This document shows, piece by piece, positions 53,524-62,670 of a stretch of DNA of 64,000 nt (positions are counted from its first letter, which is position 1; every line of letters begins with the position of its first letter). The notes under the pieces were generated by a model that saw nothing but the letters and a program-made list of their open reading frames with translations, had not been told where the DNA came from and ran no database searches. The DNA lies in the NCBI GenBank assembly GCA_036339975.1, contig JAYYZV010000020.1, forward strand, positions 17,443-81,442, given 5' to 3'. This DNA is from UBA830 sp036339975. GTDB lineage: Bacteria > Pseudomonadota > Alphaproteobacteria > MPNO01 > UBA830. A program made the position numbers and the translations under genes.

Positions 53524-54501
53524 ATGATCGTTATTGACGGCTGCCAGTACGCAAACTGGTCCGAGAAAATTTTCCGAGAGATGAATGAAGGTGGGGTTTC
53601 CGCCGTCCATGTGACTATTTGTTATCACGAGGATTTCCGTGAAACAGTACAGAATATGGCCGATTGGAACCGGATGTTTGAATGCCACCCTGAGCTGATT
53701 ATGCCGGGCCGGACGGCGGATGATGTCCGGGAGGCATATGCGAATGGAAAGACGGCAATCGTTTTCGGTTTCCAGAACTGTTCGCCGATTGAGGACGATA
53801 TCGGGCTTGTTGAAATATGCCATCAGCTCGGCGCACGCTTTATGCAGCTCACCTACAATAACCAAAGTCTTCTCGCGACCGGTTGCTATGAGAAAAACGA
53901 TACCGGCGTCACGCGTATGGGCCGCCAGGTTATTGCAGAAATGAATCGGGTAGGGCTTGTGGTCGACATGAGCCACTCCGGAGAACGTTCAACGTTAGAG
54001 GCAATCGAAATCTCCGAGCGCCCCATCGCTATCACGCATGCCAATCCGACTTTTTGGCATCCTGCTCTTCGCAATAAATCTGATGCGGTTCTAAAAGCGC
54101 TGGGGGACAGTGGTGGTATGCTCGGGTTTTCTCTTTATCCTCATCACCTGAGGGGCAAATCAGACTGCACCGCCGAAGATTTTTGCGACATGGCCGCTCG
54201 CAGTGCCAATCTGATGGGTGTCGATCACATCGGGATTGGGAGCGATCTGTGTCAGGATCAGCCTGATAGTGTAGTTAATTGGATGCGGGTAGGGCGCTGG
54301 ACCAAGGATATTGACTACGGCGAAGGATCGGCTGCCGATGCGGGGTTTCCGCCCGCGCTATCCTGGTTCGGCAGTAATCTGGATTTTGGAAATATCGCGG
54401 AGGGCCTGCGGGTGCGAGGCTTCAACGAGGACGACGTGGAAAAGGTGATGGGCGGCAACTGGCTACGGTTTTTCGAGCAATCTTTTGGGCCGGCATCTTA
54501 A
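53524..54501 (+). CDS. membrane dipeptidase-like protein (peptidase M19) with altered metal site
   Basis: A 325-residue TIM-barrel protein of the M19 renal dipeptidase family. The later histidines are kept in VVDMSHSGERS (H151) and AITHANPTFWHP (H172), and GIGSDLCQDQP has the substrate Asp. The first zinc pair is altered: the usual DGHND reads DGCQY (residues 5-9), and the bridging Glu of GxEG is Gln in FGFQN (81-85). This could mean a one-metal enzyme or a new activity. No signal peptide is visible. The family is clear but dipeptidase activity is doubtful. Confidence 0.82.
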   Translation: MIVIDGCQYANWSEKIFREMNEGGVSAVHVTICYHEDFRETVQNMADWNRMFECHPELIMPGRTADDVREAYANGKTAIVFGFQNCSPIEDDIGLVEICHQLGARFMQLTYNNQSLLATGCYEKNDTGVTRMGRQVIAEMNRVGLVVDMSHSGERSTLEAIEISERPIAITHANPTFWHPALRNKSDAVLKALGDSGGMLGFSLYPHHLRGKSDCTAEDFCDMAARSANLMGVDHIGIGSDLCQDQPDSVVNWMRVGRWTKDIDYGEGSAADAGFPPALSWFGSNLDFGNIAEGLRVRGFNEDDVEKVMGGNWLRFFEQSFGPAS

Positions 54502-54510
54502 TACGCGTGT

Positions 54511-54882
54511 TTATTCTGCCGCGTCTAGAATGTGTTGTGGCGTCGAGGAAACCACCTCTCCATATTTGGGGACGAACGCACCTTTGTCTAAATCCTCGAT
54601 AAACGTCACGAATTCCGGCGCTATGTCTTTCAGTTCCACCAAAATGCGTTTGTGCTCCTCTACGCTGGCCCATTCGCCTATTAGCCAGAAATGGTCTTTG
54701 TCCTCGGTGTCGCGCAGCATAACGCCGTCCTTCACCTGATAGGGTGATTTGTGCATCGGGTTGCTATCCGAGTAGTCGAACTCCTCGAATTTCTTGATGA
54801 ATTTCTCACCCGTGCCAGGCTTCACCCGGAAATCATAGATATGAAAAAAGTTTCCTTTATCGGCAAGTGGTATGAGTGCCAT
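54511..54882 (-). CDS. antibiotic biosynthesis monooxygenase-like protein
   Basis: A 123-residue protein of the ferredoxin-like ABM fold. NFFHIYDFRVKPGTGEKFIKKFEEF, the WLIGEWASVEEHKRILVEL stretch and TFIEDLDKG match this family. It lies 38 bases after the Rieske beta gene on the same strand. ABM proteins include small monooxygenases and heme-degrading enzymes; here it may be a helper or isomerase of the ring-hydroxylation product. The function is not defined. Confidence 0.75.
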   Translation of the reverse strand: MALIPLADKGNFFHIYDFRVKPGTGEKFIKKFEEFDYSDSNPMHKSPYQVKDGVMLRDTEDKDHFWLIGEWASVEEHKRILVELKDIAPEFVTFIEDLDKGAFVPKYGEVVSSTPQHILDAAE

Positions 54883-54920
54883 GGCGTCTCTTCCTCTGGG
54901 TTGATTTCGTGTCGCTTTAG

Positions 54921-55424
54921 CTACACGGGAAATACAAGACAGTTGTCTATCATTACACTGTCATAGGTGCAGATGCGTTCCTTTAACAAAAGTTTACCAT
55001 TGTCGCGAATGAACACGTCGCGGTACTTGCCGACTTGCTGAATCCGGCTCGTTTCTTCCACTAACGTCTCAATCAGGGTGTAGTTTGCTGCCGCCGTGAG
55101 CTCTTTCCCGTCAATTGACAGTGCGCGGGTATTGGTGATTGACAGGTGCAGGTATCGCGGTGCGAACATCTCGGTGTTTAGCAAGGCATAGGCCCGGTCT
55201 TTCATCATCGCCTTGCCTTCGCAATATATTAGGCCGAGCGGTAGGCCAGATTCGGCATTGTCGCGGGCTATAACGTGATAGAACGCATCGTCGGTAAAAT
55301 ATTCTACCCAGCGGTCAACATCCATTGCATCTAGCGTTTCCGCGTAGGCATAATTGAACTCCTCGATTTCCATTCGGGCTTCGAGGAGGGCAGCCTTTTT
55401 GTCCTGGATCGCCGTAGCCATCAT
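54921..55424 (-). CDS. aromatic-ring-hydroxylating dioxygenase beta subunit
   Basis: A 167-residue small subunit of the NTF2-like ring-hydroxylating dioxygenase type. It has EIEEFNYAYAETLDAMDVDRWVEYFTDDAFYHV, the YLHLSITNTRALS strand and KERICTYDSVMIDN near the end. The ATG at 55424 overlaps the alpha-subunit stop (ATGA), so it is translationally coupled. A longer reading upstream has an Arg-rich, low-complexity extension that is the alpha gene in another frame, and was rejected. Confidence 0.87.
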   Translation of the reverse strand: MMATAIQDKKAALLEARMEIEEFNYAYAETLDAMDVDRWVEYFTDDAFYHVIARDNAESGLPLGLIYCEGKAMMKDRAYALLNTEMFAPRYLHLSITNTRALSIDGKELTAAANYTLIETLVEETSRIQQVGKYRDVFIRDNGKLLLKERICTYDSVMIDNCLVFPV

Positions 55425-56692
55425 CCGAATTCCATTACGTCGCGATAATAGCGGTACATACCGCGAATTGCTCGCTCGGTGATGATTGTTTCGGTCGGTT
55501 CGTCGTCTTCGCCGAGAACGGCGAGGCCTTCGCGCGGCATTGCTTTGCGCACCCCGTCCTGCAGAAATTTGAGTGCCTCGTTGTCCTCTATCCCGAGAAA
55601 ACCTGCAGGTCCGAATATATTGTTTTGGCGCAGGCGGTGGCGGGTCATTTCGTCGTCGTCGTCGACCCGGCCGAACACCGTCCACAACATCATGAATTCA
55701 TTAGGACCGCGCGGAACCAGAAGCCGGGTGTTTAGGATGTTGGTCTGGCGTAGCGCGGTCAGTGTCGGGAATATCGTCAGGACAGATCCAGACCACTTCG
55801 AATTCACTTCCCGGAAAAATGACAGCACCCGTGGGTCGTGCAGTTTCATCGTTTTCTTAAATGCCTGCATGCTCGCCTGATCTTCTTCCGATACGTCGGG
55901 CCGGCCGTCAGAGCGGCGGGATAAGAGACCTCCGTGCCGACCGGTCTTATCAGTTGGTATGTTGGATTCGTTGGACGAAACGAACAAACCGAACGTCGTC
56001 AGATAAGTATGTAGCAAGGTGGCGTGATAGGGGTCTTTCAGGTTCTCTTGATACAGCTTCCAGTTGCTTGGCAAGATGTTGCGGTGAATTCCCAGTAGTT
56101 TGAACTCCGTACCATCGAAAGTCGCATCGAACTCGGCACAAATCTCAGGGCCGAGATATTCTTCAACGGATTCCATGTCGTCGCAGGCGGTAGCAAAGAT
56201 CACCCCGCCCCGTGTGGCGACATGGAAACGCCGTAGTCCGAAGTCGGACATATCAAAATCCTTCGGCGCGCCACCTTTTCCCTTTACCCCACGCCGGAAC
56301 GGGATAGCAGTCAAATTGCCTTTTAGGTCATATGTCCAGTTGTGATAAGGGCAGATGAAGCTATCGGCAGTGCCACGGTATTCGCGGCAGAACTCTACCC
56401 CACGATGGGCGCAGCGGTTCTCGAAGACGTGGAGTTCGCCTTCCGCGTCCCGCGTGAGGATCACTGGAAAGGGGCCTACATAAGACCGAATATAGTTACC
56501 AGGTTTAGAAACTTCACATTCGAGGCCCACATAATTCCAGTGGCGGCCTAGAAAAATCTTGTCGATTTCGCGTTCGTATACGCTCTGATCAGTGTAAATC
56601 CAGTCCGGAATGCGCGTTTCGTCCGTTGGCCAAGTATGGTCGGTGCTATTGTGCCGGTCGGAATTTGCAGTCAACCTATTGTCGCCGTCCAT
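55421..56692 (-). CDS. aromatic-ring-hydroxylating dioxygenase alpha subunit (Rieske)
   Basis: A 423-residue catalytic subunit. The Rieske cluster ligands are C94 and H96 (RCAHRG) and C114 and H117 (CPYHNW). The mononuclear iron is bound by the NLKDPYHATLLH motif and a C-terminal Asp. A GGAGAAGG ribosome site precedes the ATG. It forms an operon with the beta subunit and a monooxygenase-like protein. Ferredoxin and reductase genes are absent nearby. The substrate is probably an aromatic acid; ring hydroxylation is expected from family. Confidence 0.9.
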   Translation of the reverse strand: MDGDNRLTANSDRHNSTDHTWPTDETRIPDWIYTDQSVYEREIDKIFLGRHWNYVGLECEVSKPGNYIRSYVGPFPVILTRDAEGELHVFENRCAHRGVEFCREYRGTADSFICPYHNWTYDLKGNLTAIPFRRGVKGKGGAPKDFDMSDFGLRRFHVATRGGVIFATACDDMESVEEYLGPEICAEFDATFDGTEFKLLGIHRNILPSNWKLYQENLKDPYHATLLHTYLTTFGLFVSSNESNIPTDKTGRHGGLLSRRSDGRPDVSEEDQASMQAFKKTMKLHDPRVLSFFREVNSKWSGSVLTIFPTLTALRQTNILNTRLLVPRGPNEFMMLWTVFGRVDDDDEMTRHRLRQNNIFGPAGFLGIEDNEALKFLQDGVRKAMPREGLAVLGEDDEPTETIITERAIRGMYRYYRDVMEFG

Positions 56693-56879
56693 CGTTCCTT
56701 CTCCCGCCGAAAACGCGCTGCCGCAGTATTCCGGACGACGGCTCTGGCATCAAGGTTATTGTGAGGCGCAGAAATCCAAGCAAAACCGCCGTTGACAGCA
56801 CAGGCCTACCTCAACATACTCCCGCTTTTTTTCGGCTTGGAAACTGGCCGATTGGATTCGGGCGGGTGCGCCCGGGAGA

Positions 56880-58058
56880 ATGCCGGTGAACCAATCAGTA
56901 ATGCCATCCTACGGGCGAACGGACATTGCCTTTGAAAAAGGCGAAGGTCCATACCTTTACGCGCCTGACGGACGCAAATTTCTCGACTTCGGAGCTGGTA
57001 TTGCGGTTACCGCACTGGGCCATTCCCACCCACATCTCATTCAGGCTCTGACTGAGCAGGCCGGTTCGCTATGGCATACGTCCAATCTTTATCACATCCC
57101 TCAGCAGAAAAAGTTAGCTGACACTCTGGTTCAAACATCGTTCGCCGACACCGTGTTTTTCTGCAATTCCGGTGCGGAAGCGGTTGAGGCTTCGATTAAG
57201 CTGATGCGCAAGTATCATAGTGCCAACGGTAACTCTGAACGTTACCGGATGGTTTCATTCGAGGGCAGTTTCCACGGCCGGACGCTCGCCACTATCGCAG
57301 CGGGTGCTAACGACGCCCATCGTGCTGGCTTCGGCCCCGTCGTCGACGGTTTTGATCATGTTTCATTTGGTAATATGGATGAGGTCCGCGCAGCGGTGAA
57401 TGACAAAACGGCAGGCATAATGGTCGAGCCTGTTCAAGGGGAAGGAGGCATACGACCTGCGGATGAGCAGTTTCTCAAGGATCTGCGTAGGCTTTGCGAT
57501 GACGCAGGACTTCTGCTTATGTTCGACGAGGTGCAGACGGGGGTTGGTCGAACCGGCAAGCTATGGGCCCATCAATGGTCGGATATAGTGCCCGACGTAA
57601 TGTCCTCAGCAAAGGCGCTGGGCGGCGGGTTTCCGATCGGTGCCTGTCTGGCGACTGCGGAAGCGGCGAAAGGCATCGTTCCCGGCACGCATGGCAGTAC
57701 GTTTGGTGGCAACCCCCTTGCCGCGGCCTGCGCCAACGCAGTTCTCGACGTGGTTCTGGGCGGTGGGTTCCTCGATCACGTCTTGGAAATGGGCAGGCTG
57801 GTGGAAGCGGGACTCAACCGAGTAGTGTCGCGGCATCCCGATGTGATCCAGAGTGTGCGTGGTATTGGCATGATGTGGGGAATGAAATGCGTCGTTCCCA
57901 ATGGCGAGCTTGTAGCGAAAGCTTTCGATCATGGCCTTTTGACAGTGCCTGCGGGCGATAATGTCGTGCGTTTTTTGCCGCCGCTGATCGTCGAAGAAAA
58001 TCACATAGAAGAAGCCCTGACCGTGATCGAAAACTGTGCACAAGAATTTGTATCATGA
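56880..58058 (+). CDS. argD: acetylornithine/succinylornithine aminotransferase
   Basis: Converts N-acetylglutamate semialdehyde to N-acetylornithine with PLP. The 392-residue class III aminotransferase has VMPSYGRTDIAFEKGEGPYL, FFCNSGAEAVEASIKLMRKY, LLMFDEVQTGVGRTGKL and the PLP Lys245 in SSAKALGGGFP. The GGGAGA ribosome site adjoins the ATG at 56880 and would suit a GTG at 56886 better (MNQSVMPSY). It overlaps argF by four bases and begins the argD-argF-hslO unit. Confidence 0.94.
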   Translation: MPVNQSVMPSYGRTDIAFEKGEGPYLYAPDGRKFLDFGAGIAVTALGHSHPHLIQALTEQAGSLWHTSNLYHIPQQKKLADTLVQTSFADTVFFCNSGAEAVEASIKLMRKYHSANGNSERYRMVSFEGSFHGRTLATIAAGANDAHRAGFGPVVDGFDHVSFGNMDEVRAAVNDKTAGIMVEPVQGEGGIRPADEQFLKDLRRLCDDAGLLLMFDEVQTGVGRTGKLWAHQWSDIVPDVMSSAKALGGGFPIGACLATAEAAKGIVPGTHGSTFGGNPLAAACANAVLDVVLGGGFLDHVLEMGRLVEAGLNRVVSRHPDVIQSVRGIGMMWGMKCVVPNGELVAKAFDHGLLTVPAGDNVVRFLPPLIVEENHIEEALTVIENCAQEFVS

Positions 58059-58969
58059 AAAGTGCGCCCAAACATTTTCTCGAACTGAAAGAGGTGGCAT
58101 CTGACGAATTGCGCCGGATTGTTGACATAGGCGCTTCATTCAAACGCGGCGATAAGTTCAATGGAACATCTCAGCCCCTAGAGAATCAGGCCCTTGCGAT
58201 GATTTTCGAAAACCCGTCAACGCGCACCCGCGTGTCTTTCGAAGTTGCGATGAAACAGCTTGGTGGGACCGTTGTCGTTCTGACGCCAAACGAAATGCAG
58301 ATCGGTCGGGGTGAAACGATCGCCGACACTGCGCGCGTTCTTTCGCGCTATGTCGATGCGATTATGATGAGGACAAACGAAAACCAGAAGCTGGCAGAGC
58401 TAGCTGCCCATGCGGAAGTACCTGTCATAAACGGACTGACTGATCACTCACATCCGTGTCAGCTGATGGCCGACATTATGACTTTTGAAGAGCATAGGGG
58501 TGATATCGGCGGCAAGCGTATCGCCTGGTGCGGCGATGGTAATAATATGTCGCGTAGCTGGATCGAGGCGGCGGCTCATTTCGAGTTCGAGATTCGCCTC
58601 GCCTGTCCGCCTCAACTAGCGCCGCCGCAGGATGCCATAGACTGGGCGCGCTCTGCAGGCGCGACGGTCCTGTCGACCACTGACCCAGATGAGGCTGTTG
58701 ACGGCGTTGACTGCGTAGTGACTGATACTTGGGTTTCGATGGGCGATACCGAGGCCGAAAAGCGTCACGATCTTCTATCACCCTACAAGGTAGACCGTCG
58801 GCTAATGGACCGCGCAGCGAAAGATGCAATTTTTATGCATTGCCTACCCGCACATCGGGACGAAGAGGTGACGGCGGAAATCATTGATGGTCCCGGGTCA
58901 GTGATCTGGGATGAGGCTGAAAACCGACTCCATGCACAGAAAGGCATACTCGCCTGGTGTTTGTCTTGA
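58055..58969 (+). CDS. argF: ornithine carbamoyltransferase
   Basis: Makes citrulline from ornithine and carbamoyl phosphate. The 304-residue protein has the STRTR carbamoyl phosphate motif (ENPSTRTRVSFE), DHSHPCQLMAD and HCLPAHRDEEV, all needed for catalysis. It is full length and coupled to argD. hslO begins eight bases after its stop. Confidence 0.96.
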   Translation: MKSAPKHFLELKEVASDELRRIVDIGASFKRGDKFNGTSQPLENQALAMIFENPSTRTRVSFEVAMKQLGGTVVVLTPNEMQIGRGETIADTARVLSRYVDAIMMRTNENQKLAELAAHAEVPVINGLTDHSHPCQLMADIMTFEEHRGDIGGKRIAWCGDGNNMSRSWIEAAAHFEFEIRLACPPQLAPPQDAIDWARSAGATVLSTTDPDEAVDGVDCVVTDTWVSMGDTEAEKRHDLLSPYKVDRRLMDRAAKDAIFMHCLPAHRDEEVTAEIIDGPGSVIWDEAENRLHAQKGILAWCLS

Positions 58970-58976
58970 TTGGCTG

Positions 58977-59903
58977 ATGGACCAACGCTTCATTCCGGAC
59001 GATATCGTCCAGCCCTTTCAGCTCGAAAATGCGGTAGCTCGTGGCCGTCTTGTTCGATTGGGCCCAGTGGTGCAGGAAATACTGAACGCACATGATTACC
59101 CTGAACCGGTTGCCCGCATTCTTGCTGAAACGCTTTCTCTTGCGTCGCTGGTTGCAGGAATTTTTAAGTTTGACGGCGTATTCTCTCTGCAGGCAAAAGG
59201 CGATGGCCCATTAGGGATAGTGGTAGTGGACCTGACCAGCAATGGCGCGTTACGGGGATATGCCCAGTTCCGGGCTAAAGATATCGCGGCGCTGGGCGAT
59301 AAATGGTGTGACGGCCCTGTCCCGCACCTTCTTGGCGGTGGGTATCTGAGCTTGACGGTTGATCAGGGCAAGGAAACCGAACGCTATCAGGGAATTGTCG
59401 AACTAACGGGTGAAACTCTTGCTGACTGCGCGCACAACTATTTCCGTCAGTCAGATCAATTCGAGGGTATAGTCAAACTGACATCTGGAAGGAATGCCGA
59501 TGGTGGCTGGCGGTCTGGCGGTCTGTTGATCCAGAAAATGCCACCCGCAGGAACAGTGCTTCAATCCGGCGATGTTACGGACGAGGAGCTAGAGGAAGCT
59601 TGGCGTAGGGCTGTCGCCCTGATGGCCAGCAGCCGGGATGAAGAGCTTCTTAATGTCGAACTACACCCGCATGAGCTGTTGTTCCGTTTATTCCACGAGG
59701 ATGGGGTAAGGGTGTTTGATCCTGATCAACTTGAAATGCGTTGCAGGTGTTCCAAGGAAAGGGTTGAGAATATGCTAAAATCATTTCCGCGCGCCGAGAT
59801 AGAGACACTGAAAGTCGGCGAAAACGTTCTGGTTTCGTGTGAATTCTGCGGTCGCGATTATATGTTCTCTGAAAAAGAACTCGACCAGATTTTCGGCGCT
59901 TGA
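58977..59903 (+). CDS. hslO: Hsp33 redox-regulated chaperone
   Basis: A 308-residue chaperone activated by oxidative stress. The C-terminal zinc-binding redox switch is intact: CxC (C256, C258 in EMRCRCS) and CxxC (C288, C291 in SCEFCG). The N-terminal domain begins DDIVQPFQLENAVARGRLVRLG. The ATG at 58977 was chosen, since a longer reading overlaps argF. The gene position after argF is typical of Rhodospirillales-like genomes. Confidence 0.95.
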   Translation: MDQRFIPDDIVQPFQLENAVARGRLVRLGPVVQEILNAHDYPEPVARILAETLSLASLVAGIFKFDGVFSLQAKGDGPLGIVVVDLTSNGALRGYAQFRAKDIAALGDKWCDGPVPHLLGGGYLSLTVDQGKETERYQGIVELTGETLADCAHNYFRQSDQFEGIVKLTSGRNADGGWRSGGLLIQKMPPAGTVLQSGDVTDEELEEAWRRAVALMASSRDEELLNVELHPHELLFRLFHEDGVRVFDPDQLEMRCRCSKERVENMLKSFPRAEIETLKVGENVLVSCEFCGRDYMFSEKELDQIFGA

Positions 59904-59956
59904 TGTTTGCACCCATCGGGGACATAAAAAAGGCACGCCTCTTCTGGAGTGACCTC

Positions 59957-60547
59957 ATGGGGTTTAAATCTTTGAAGTTTGCCTGCCTAACATTGGTCGC
60001 TATGGCTTCTGCTGGCTGCAATGCCGATGTCCAGAATAGCGGATTTCCGGAGATATCTTTCGCGCATCTTAAACCGATATCTCTGAACGTCGCGAGAATT
60101 GAGGTAGAGAATAGGTACGTTTCGCCCGCTGTTCGGCCGAACGTCGAGCACAAATTTCCCTCTTCTCCCGCCGCGGTAGCGGTCAATTGGGCGCGAGATC
60201 GTCTTCGAGCCGTGGGTGCGTCAGGTGTGGCACGGGTGGTCGTCCGACGAGCAAGCGTGGTTGAGGTGCCGCTAAAGAGGTCCGAGGGCTTCCAAGGGCT
60301 ATTCACCAGAGACCAATCCGAACGGTACGATGCCTTGATCGATATGGTGGCTGAAATTCGCGACGAGACTGGAAATGTGCGTGTCACAGTTGAATCGAGG
60401 GCCAGTCGGTCTCGGACAGTGCCTGAAAACCTGTCTCTGATGCAGCGCGAGACGGTTTGGTTCGAAATGGCCGAAGCGATGATGTCGGATCTGAATATAG
60501 CTCTCGAAAGCCAGATCCGGATTCATATGAAAAACTGGATCCGCTAA
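59957..60547 (+). CDS. predicted lipoprotein of unknown function
   Basis: A 196-residue protein. The ATG at 59957, with TGGAG upstream, gives a signal peptide and lipobox SAGC (Cys21). The mature part carries beta-like segments with FPEISFAHLKPISLNVARIEV and a C-terminal helix SLMQRETVWFEMAEAMMSDLN. I do not recognise the family with certainty; similar small lipoproteins occur after hslO in related genomes. It is 53 bases downstream of hslO and converges on trkH. Confidence 0.7.
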   Translation: MGFKSLKFACLTLVAMASAGCNADVQNSGFPEISFAHLKPISLNVARIEVENRYVSPAVRPNVEHKFPSSPAAVAVNWARDRLRAVGASGVARVVVRRASVVEVPLKRSEGFQGLFTRDQSERYDALIDMVAEIRDETGNVRVTVESRASRSRTVPENLSLMQRETVWFEMAEAMMSDLNIALESQIRIHMKNWIR

Positions 60548-60682
60548 TGCGGGGCCACAGGTTGCGTTCCCATAAATGGGCGATGAGGTAGTCGATCAGT
60601 GGCAGGTTCTAATTGTGCCATCTGGTATCGCGGGAGATCAGATTGCGCAGGGTTTCCATAGCTGTGTCGAAGGACGTCGCTA

Positions 60683-62131
60683 TCAGCCGCGCCAGAACCA
60701 GGGTGCGAAAAGCACGAGAACCGTAAATAACTCTAGCCGGCCCAACAACATGCCGGCTGATAGCACCCACTTGGCGCTATCCGGTAGTGCCGAGAAGTTG
60801 CTGGTCGGTCCGATGATGTCTCCCAGCGCTGGCCCGACATTGCAAATCGCGGTGGCTGCACCAGAAATGGCAGTTAGGAAATCGAGTCCGATGAAATGCA
60901 GCAATCCCGCAAGGATTGCGAACGTGAGCATAAAGAGGAAGAAAAAGCTCATGACGGAGTTTTCGACCTCGTTCGAGATAGGCCGTCCGTTGAAAGTCCC
61001 GATGAAGACGCCGTGTGGGCGGATTAGATGTTTCATTTGCACATTGGCGGTTTGGTAAAGTATTTGATACCGAAAAATCTTGATTGAGCATGTTGTCGAT
61101 CCGGCGCATCCACCTATGAACATAATGAAAAAGAAGACACCGGTTGCAAACGAACCCCAACCTGCGTAGTTGGCTGAAGAGAATCCCGTACCCGTTATAA
61201 TCGAAGTTACGTTGAAGGCTGCCTCTCGTAAAGCGCGTCCGATATTGATGTCATTGTTTATGTAATGGGCAATAGTTACCGAAAGGACGAAAAAAGTGAC
61301 GATCAAGAGAAACCATCGAACTTGGGTGTCGCGCCACAACTGAACCGGCTTACCCCGTATGACCTGCAAATACAGTACAAAAGGCAGGGCGCCGAGCAAC
61401 ATGAAACCGTTGATAATGACCTCAGCAGAGGGGTTGAAGAATGCACCGATTGAGCCGTCACGAGTGGAGAACCCACCCGTCGCAATTGTAGTCATCGCAT
61501 GCGCGATTGCATCAAAACCCTTTAGGCCTGCAAACCATAGAAGGGTGGTGCAGGCCGCTGTTAAAGCCAGATAGACAAATCCGACACCGCTTGCGATTTG
61601 GGCTACGCGCGGCAGTACTTTTTCCGAACTGTCAGAGGATTCCGTCTGAAATAACTGGTTCCCGCCTATCTTAAGCATTGGCAGAATAGCGATCGACATA
61701 ACAATGATACCAATCCCGCCCAGCCACTGCAGGATCGCACGCCACAATAATATTCCGTTTGGTGCAGTATCTAGGCTGGTGATCACCGTCGATCCCGTGG
61801 TGGTTAATCCGGACATTGCTTCGAAAAAGGCGTCCGTAAAATCGAGTTCTAGATCGGCGAAGACGAAGGGCAGGGCAGCAAAAAATGTCATTGCCAGCCA
61901 ACTGGCTGTCGTTAGAATAAATGCCTGCCGGACAGATAGCCGGGACGGCGGAGTCATCGTGGTCAGCAGCAGGGTTATGCCGATAAACGCGGTAAGTGCC
62001 GCAGAGGTAGCAAAGACCTGCCAGTCTGGATGTCCCGCGACTAGATCAGCTACCAGCGGCGCACACATCGCCGCTGCCAGAGTCGTCAGCAGGATACCGA
62101 TAATATATAGAATGGGGCGGAAATCGAGCAC
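60683..62131 (-). CDS. trkH: Trk potassium uptake membrane subunit
   Basis: A 482-residue K+ transporter with repeated M1-P-M2 units. The pore segments TTTGSTVI, TTIATGGFSTRDGS, ITGTGFSS and a final ATAICNVGPALG hold the selectivity-filter glycines. The gene starts with GTG at 62131, 62 bases after apaG. TrkA, the NAD-binding partner, is not encoded here, as is common when it lies elsewhere. Confidence 0.92.
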   Translation of the reverse strand: MLDFRPILYIIGILLTTLAAAMCAPLVADLVAGHPDWQVFATSAALTAFIGITLLLTTMTPPSRLSVRQAFILTTASWLAMTFFAALPFVFADLELDFTDAFFEAMSGLTTTGSTVITSLDTAPNGILLWRAILQWLGGIGIIVMSIAILPMLKIGGNQLFQTESSDSSEKVLPRVAQIASGVGFVYLALTAACTTLLWFAGLKGFDAIAHAMTTIATGGFSTRDGSIGAFFNPSAEVIINGFMLLGALPFVLYLQVIRGKPVQLWRDTQVRWFLLIVTFFVLSVTIAHYINNDINIGRALREAAFNVTSIITGTGFSSANYAGWGSFATGVFFFIMFIGGCAGSTTCSIKIFRYQILYQTANVQMKHLIRPHGVFIGTFNGRPISNEVENSVMSFFFLFMLTFAILAGLLHFIGLDFLTAISGAATAICNVGPALGDIIGPTSNFSALPDSAKWVLSAGMLLGRLELFTVLVLFAPWFWRG

Positions 62132-62192
62132 GGCTCTGATCCGGTTCTATGGCCTAGGTTAGGGTGCGATCATATGTTTGCTATGGGATGCT

Positions 62193-62585
62193 TTAATTTA
62201 CTTGTCTCGGTTCGTGAGGCGAATCCAGCGAAAATGCAGGAATCTCGATGTCGAATTTTTCGCCTGCGGTAGTTTTCATCTGATACGTACCTTTCATTAT
62301 TCCCGACGGGGTCGGTAATGGAGTACCACTAGTGTATTCATAGGATTCGCCGGGATTTAGGACTGGCTGCTCGCCTACGACGCCGGCGCCGCGCACTTCC
62401 TGTATTCGGCCTAGACCGTCGGTAATATGCCAGTAACGCGTCAGCAACTGTACGGTCTCCGGGCCCTCGTTTTCGATCTGGACGCGATAGGCCCATACGA
62501 ATTGTCCATCGTCTGGCTCAGATTGCTCCTCCAGATAGATTGGCTCAACATCGACGCGGATCTCTCGTGTAACGGCATAATACAT
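62193..62585 (-). CDS. apaG: ApaG protein
   Basis: A 130-residue member of the ApaG/DUF525 beta-sandwich family. YYAVTREIRVDVEPIYLEEQS, VWAYRVQIENEGPETVQLLTRYWHITDG and TPSGIMKGTYQM are clear. The family is linked to protein-protein binding and cobalt or nucleotide effects, but the precise role is unsettled. It follows metZ by 85 bases, as in many Rhodospirillales. Confidence 0.93.
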   Translation of the reverse strand: MYYAVTREIRVDVEPIYLEEQSEPDDGQFVWAYRVQIENEGPETVQLLTRYWHITDGLGRIQEVRGAGVVGEQPVLNPGESYEYTSGTPLPTPSGIMKGTYQMKTTAGEKFDIEIPAFSLDSPHEPRQVN

Positions 62586-62648
62586 ATGGTGTTATCCGGT
62601 TGGTTATTGCCGCCAGTGTAATAGATTTTGCAAATCAGTGAAATCGCT

Positions 62649-62666
62649 CGGATGTTGCGACATCCG
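62649..62666 (-). other. stem-loop between metZ and apaG
   Basis: CGGATGT and ACATCCG form a perfect seven-base stem with a four-base loop, starting five bases past the metZ stop on the minus strand. No T-run follows, so it is probably an RNA-stability or partial termination element, not a full terminator. Confidence 0.45.
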
Positions 62667-62670
62667 GACA

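Noticed and set aside
54921..55685. A longer beta-subunit reading frame with an Arg-rich N-terminus
   Set aside because: The extension is the alpha-subunit gene read in another frame. The ATG at 55424 gives a typical beta subunit and a standard four-base overlap.
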